In this document: one piece after another, positions 30,158 to 31,605 of the stretch
Layout of the letters: every line of letters starts with the position of its first letter
Position numbering within the stretch: position 1 is the stretch's first letter
DNA from: JAFGBZ01 sp043817715
GTDB lineage: Archaea > Iainarchaeota > Iainarchaeia > Iainarchaeales > JAFGBZ01
Assembly (NCBI GenBank): GCA_043817715.1
Contig: JBDRGO010000050.1
Coordinates: forward strand, 1-31,605
DNA: 31,605 nt
Direction of reading: 5' to 3'
The notes under the pieces: model-generated
The model's database searches: none
What the model saw: the letters and a program-made list of their open reading frames with translations, nothing else
Told to the model about the DNA's origin: nothing
Translations under genes and position numbers: made by a program

Positions 30158-30502
30158 TTAAACTAAGTGGCCAACATCAGCCCATCTTTCCTTTATTATT
30201 GCATCCACTGTTTCCTGTAATTCTTCAAAAAAAGGTTTTTTTTCTTCGCTGGCTTTTTTTCGTATTTCATTGGCAGTAACTTTTCCTCCACTAACTAAAT
30301 TCAATAAAGAAAGCTCTATTTGAAGCACTCTTTTTGGAGTGAACTTAAGTTCTTTATAATGCGCTTCACGATATTGATTTGTGCTTAATTCGCCTGATTT
30401 AAGCGGTCGCTTGTACTCATCAAAATTTTTCTTAAGTTCTTCTTTAAACCCAAAAAATTTGTTTCCCCGGGTTCTTTCTTTAAACGGCTTATTCGGAAGC
30501 AT
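30158..30502 (-). CDS. Hypothetical protein
   Basis: A 114-residue charged helical protein starting MLPNKPFKERTRGNKFFGFK, without membrane segment or recognised motif. The C-terminal half (ELSLLNLVSGGKVTANEIRKKA) hints at a small helical bundle or winged-helix-like unit, but not clearly enough to assign. A TATA-like TTTTAAATATTATAA about 25 bp upstream suggests a leaderless mRNA. It diverges from the tRNA-Pro gene. Confidence 0.65.
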   Translation of the reverse strand: MLPNKPFKERTRGNKFFGFKEELKKNFDEYKRPLKSGELSTNQYREAHYKELKFTPKRVLQIELSLLNLVSGGKVTANEIRKKASEEKKPFFEELQETVDAIIKERWADVGHLV

Positions 30503-30559
30503 ATTAATTAATTTATGTTATAATATTTAAAAGTTCTGTTAAAAGAGTATATATATTAA

Positions 30560-30704
30560 GGGGGAGTAGTCTAGCCTGGTAGGATTGGCGCTTCGGGAAG
30601 CCCCTTTTTCTTTTAAAAAAAGAAAAAGGCCCTTGGGTTCAAAAAGAAAACAAGGAAAGGAATCGGAAAAGCGTCAGGCCGGAGTTCAAATCTCCGCTCT
30701 CCCA
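30560..30704 (+). tRNA. tRNA-Pro (anticodon CGG) with intron
   Basis: Acceptor GGGGGAG pairs with CTCTCCC (one G-U) and A73 follows; CCA is not encoded. D arm GTCTAGCCTGGTAGGAT, anticodon stem GGCGC / GCGTC, loop TTCGGGA with CGG at 30594-30596, variable loop AGGC, T arm CGGAG-TTCAAAT-CTCCG. The mature exons are 30560-30597 and 30670-30704 (73 nt). A TATA-like ATTTAAAAG lies about 35 bp upstream and an AT-rich GTATATATATT immediately upstream. Confidence 0.95.
30598..30669 (+). other. 72-nt tRNA intron at position 37/38
   Basis: The splice sites form a canonical bulge-helix-bulge: TTCG (30592-30595) pairs with CGGA (30664-30667), flanked by 3-nt bulges GGA and AAA, each cut after its second base. 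The intron contains a pyrimidine/purine hairpin (CCTTTTTCTTT / AAAGAAAAAGG) and a second possible stem CCTTG / CAAGG. Confidence 0.88.
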
Positions 30705-30719
30705 AATTTTTATTTTTTG
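30705..30719 (+). terminator. T-rich terminator after tRNA-Pro
   Basis: The plus strand reads AATTTTTATTTTTTG directly after the tRNA; runs of T terminate archaeal transcription. The stop of the convergent gene follows at 30721. Confidence 0.5.
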
Positions 30720-30720
30720 T

Positions 30721-31449
30721 TTACTCACTTTCACTTTCTGAAATAATAGTAAATTCTGAATGTATTTTTTCTTGAATTTCTTTTTTTACGATAAAACTAA
30801 TTGAAGGGCATGAAGGAAAATAACGCCCCCTTAGTCCGCCTACCCGACTGAAAGTTGTACAGTTTATTATAAGATTAACTGAATTGGCTTCTGTTTCTTC
30901 GGTTTCTGCTTCAACAAGAAGGTATTCTCCGAATTCTCTGTTTTGCTTCTTTTTTGCAGTAACCCTTTTTTTCTTGTAATCTGTTTCAATTTTGGAAAAA
31001 CCCATTTCTTCAAAAATTTTTCTTAATTTATCTAGGACGTTATTATTATCTCTGTTGTTAATTTCAAATCTAATCGAGGGAGTAAAAGAAAGAAACTGGT
31101 TGTTATATTCTTTCTTAACCCCACTTTCTATTTTTTTGTAAATATTTAATGCCTCAGAATCAGTTCTTGCCACATCTTTCATACTTTCATGAACGTTGCC
31201 CATAGCTAGGGCTAATGTGATTAACCCGAATAAAATTACAAAACCGAATACTCCTAAATAAATTGATTGAGATAATGGCCCTAAATAAATTGATAGCAAG
31301 GATAGGAGTGTTTCATTAAATATATCAGCAAATATAAAAAAAACAAACAGCAAAACTGCAATTATTGCCAAATAAATCGAATTGTTTGGTTTATTACTTC
31401 TGTTAATTTGCATGAACTCGTTTTTTAAATTTTTTAATTCAGGCAGCAT
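30721..31449 (-). CDS. Hypothetical two-helix membrane protein
   Basis: A 242-residue protein. Two membrane helices lie at about residues 25-47 and 58-84, preceded by a short basic N terminus. A soluble domain of about 150 residues follows, with alternating strands and helices (FTPSIRFEINN, KLRKIFEEMGFSKIETDYKKKRVTAKK, EYLLVEAETEETEANSVNLI). No family is recognised. The acidic C terminus ends SESESE. A TATA-like stretch (GTAAACATATATG on the minus strand) overlaps the start, so the mapped start may be leaderless or transcription may begin further upstream in the structured segment. Confidence 0.7.
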   Translation of the reverse strand: MLPELKNLKNEFMQINRSNKPNNSIYLAIIAVLLFVFFIFADIFNETLLSLLSIYLGPLSQSIYLGVFGFVILFGLITLALAMGNVHESMKDVARTDSEALNIYKKIESGVKKEYNNQFLSFTPSIRFEINNRDNNNVLDKLRKIFEEMGFSKIETDYKKKRVTAKKKQNREFGEYLLVEAETEETEANSVNLIINCTTFSRVGGLRGRYFPSCPSISFIVKKEIQEKIHSEFTIISESESE

Positions 31450-31471
31450 ATATGTTTACTTTACAATGACA

Positions 31472-31539
31472 ATAGGGACTCCGTCCCTATAACCCTGAGT
31501 TTGCTCTGCGGGTCTTCGTTTTGAACTCAGACCGCGCAG
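31472..31539. ncRNA. GC-rich structured segment with alternative hairpins (candidate RNA element)
   Basis: A tight stem ATAGGGAC-TCC-GTCCCTAT (31472-31490) is followed by CTGAGTT (31495-31501) able to pair with AACTCAG (31524-31530), and by CTGCG-GGTCT (31506-31515) able to pair with AGACC-G-CGCAG (31529-31539). The latter two stems share bases and cannot both form. The GC content stands out from the AT-rich surroundings. No known family is recognised, and no open frame explains it. The remaining bases to 31605 show nothing else. Confidence 0.4.
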
Positions 31540-31605
31540 TATCAAAGACTGTCAACATCTTGTACTACTTCAATATTGTGATGTTTGGCTTGGTTTTCAA
31601 TGTAT

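Noticed and set aside
30631..30645. TTGGGTTCAAAAAG as a second tRNA T-loop
   Set aside because: It lies inside the tRNA-Pro intron and lacks matching stems.
1..31605. CRISPR array or cas genes
   Set aside because: No regularly spaced repeats and no Cas motifs were seen, despite the caspase-like gene.

Overview
This window comes from a strongly AT-rich archaeal chromosome. The archaeal signs are TATA boxes about 25 bp ahead of leaderless starts, Shine-Dalgarno (SD) motifs of the GGAGGTGAT type, a NucS/EndoMS nuclease ending in a PCNA-binding tail, and a tRNA-Pro(CGG) gene with a bulge-helix-bulge intron. Very tight gene packing, many small orphan proteins and the family mix suggest a DPANN-type lineage such as Diapherotrites/Iainarchaeota. 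That placement is inference; no rRNA or other marker is present.

Positions 1-13686 (minus strand) hold a nearly complete chorismate, phenylalanine and tryptophan pathway. In transcription order the upstream block is trpE-trpG-trpD-trpCF-trpB-trpA. After a second promoter region come pheA, a DAHP synthase, an aroA-aroK fusion, aroB, an aroD-aroE fusion and the start of aroC. Most junctions overlap by a few bases. Every shikimate enzyme is of the bacterial type, including a P-loop shikimate kinase. No tyrA is visible. The trp operon is preceded by an unusual leader of about 280 bp: a chain of three stop-start coupled mini-ORFs and two hairpins, the second of which contains the trpE SD.

Positions 13968-17236 carry nucS, an EamA-type transporter, a YdjM-like membrane protein, an orphan protein and a small two-helix membrane protein.

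Positions 17286-22168 form an accessory island. It holds a Fic-family gene broken in a poly-A run and lacking its catalytic His, a complete IS481-like element with a 15-bp target duplication, a four-gene cassette of three small proteins followed by a caspase-like (CHAT/C25-type) predicted protease, and a methyltransferase-JAMM metallopeptidase-like fusion. The last two are the best candidates for undescribed biology.

Positions 22170-26111 are housekeeping: a CNNM/CorC-type ion transporter, enolase and PRPP synthase (PRPP is the TrpD substrate), the latter two divergent from one symmetric TATA box, then a small membrane protein with a trpE-like leader. A tandem-hairpin element recurs at three loci (trpE leader, eno-CNNM gap, prs downstream gap).

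Positions 26117-31605 carry a secreted glycosidase-like DUF4832 protein, a SET-domain protein, a lipoprotein / membrane-anchored nuclease / YdeI-like operon, an orphan protein, the intron-containing tRNA-Pro, a two-helix membrane protein, and a GC-rich segment able to form alternative hairpins at the right edge.
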